Assembly (NCBI GenBank): GCA_011390775.1
Contig: JAABRS010000007.1
Location: 1-34,679, forward strand
Source of the DNA: Clostridia bacterium
GTDB taxonomy: Bacteria > Bacillota > Clostridia > Tissierellales > Dethiosulfatibacteraceae
Direction of reading: 5' to 3'
Length of the DNA stretch: 34,679 bases
Shown: in pieces, positions 34,623 through 34,679 of the stretch
How positions within the stretch are numbered: the stretch's first letter is position 1
Layout of the letters: each line of letters opens with the position of its first letter
The notes under the pieces: generated by a model
What the model was told of the DNA's origin: nothing
The model's database searches: none
What the model saw: only the letters and a program-made list of their open reading frames with translations
Position numbers and translations under genes: made by a program

Positions 34623-34679
34623 AATAATAACTTTGACCAAAGCACAGTAATAGGAACTAACAGTATTATCCTTATAAAC

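Overview
The window is 34.7 kb of AT-rich DNA with strong GGAGG-type ribosome binding sites, TTG starts at several genes, a purine riboswitch working through a terminator, a single-chain PurL and a ferredoxin-fused EtfA. Together these suggest a low-GC anaerobic Bacillota of the Clostridia/Tissierellia type, probably an amino-acid fermenter. I cannot name the species. I saw no insertion sequence, phage gene, CRISPR array, tRNA or rRNA. No gene-free stretch exceeds 300 bases; the longest are the xpt leader (about 200 bases) and the araC/dehydrogenase divergent region (194 bases).

Layout, left to right. (1) The 3' part of valS. (2) A purine-riboswitch-controlled salvage operon: xpt (xanthine phosphoribosyltransferase) followed by a four-gene BMP/NupNOPQ-type purine ABC importer. 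(3) A convergent patatin-like lipase gene on the minus strand. (4) A coupled plus-strand operon: DUF2007-like protein, PHP-domain phosphatase, 54-residue two-TM protein, YtcJ-like amidohydrolase, closed by a strong terminator. (5) The de novo purine operon purL-K-E-C-F-M-N-H-D from one near-consensus promoter. It covers PRPP to IMP except for the PurB step. It closes with a hairpin that straddles the purD stop codon. (6) A SanA-like DUF218 membrane protein and a NYN-LOTUS RNA-binding/nuclease-like protein. (7) Three minus-strand genes: aldehyde dehydrogenase, a BaeRF family 3 (eRF1-like) protein with a sigma-B-like promoter, and an AraC-family regulator. (8) Divergent from the regulator, an energy-metabolism operon: FAD-linked 2-hydroxyacid dehydrogenase, EtfB, ferredoxin-fused EtfA and a GltS-type sodium/glutamate symporter. 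(9) An unrecognised three-TM protein.

How the genes fit together: purine supply is split between a riboswitch-regulated import-and-salvage operon and a separate synthesis operon whose leader is too short for a riboswitch. The right-hand operon looks like an electron-confurcating 2-hydroxyacid dehydrogenase of the LctBCD kind, but it carries a glutamate-type carrier instead of a lactate permease. That makes a five-carbon hydroxydicarboxylate such as 2-hydroxyglutarate a reasonable substrate guess.

The most interesting points are the purine aptamer with about three extra nucleotides in ligand-binding junction J3/1, the dehydrogenase-Etf-GltS operon with its divergent AraC control region, and the araC leader, in which a hairpin separates the Shine-Dalgarno from the start codon.
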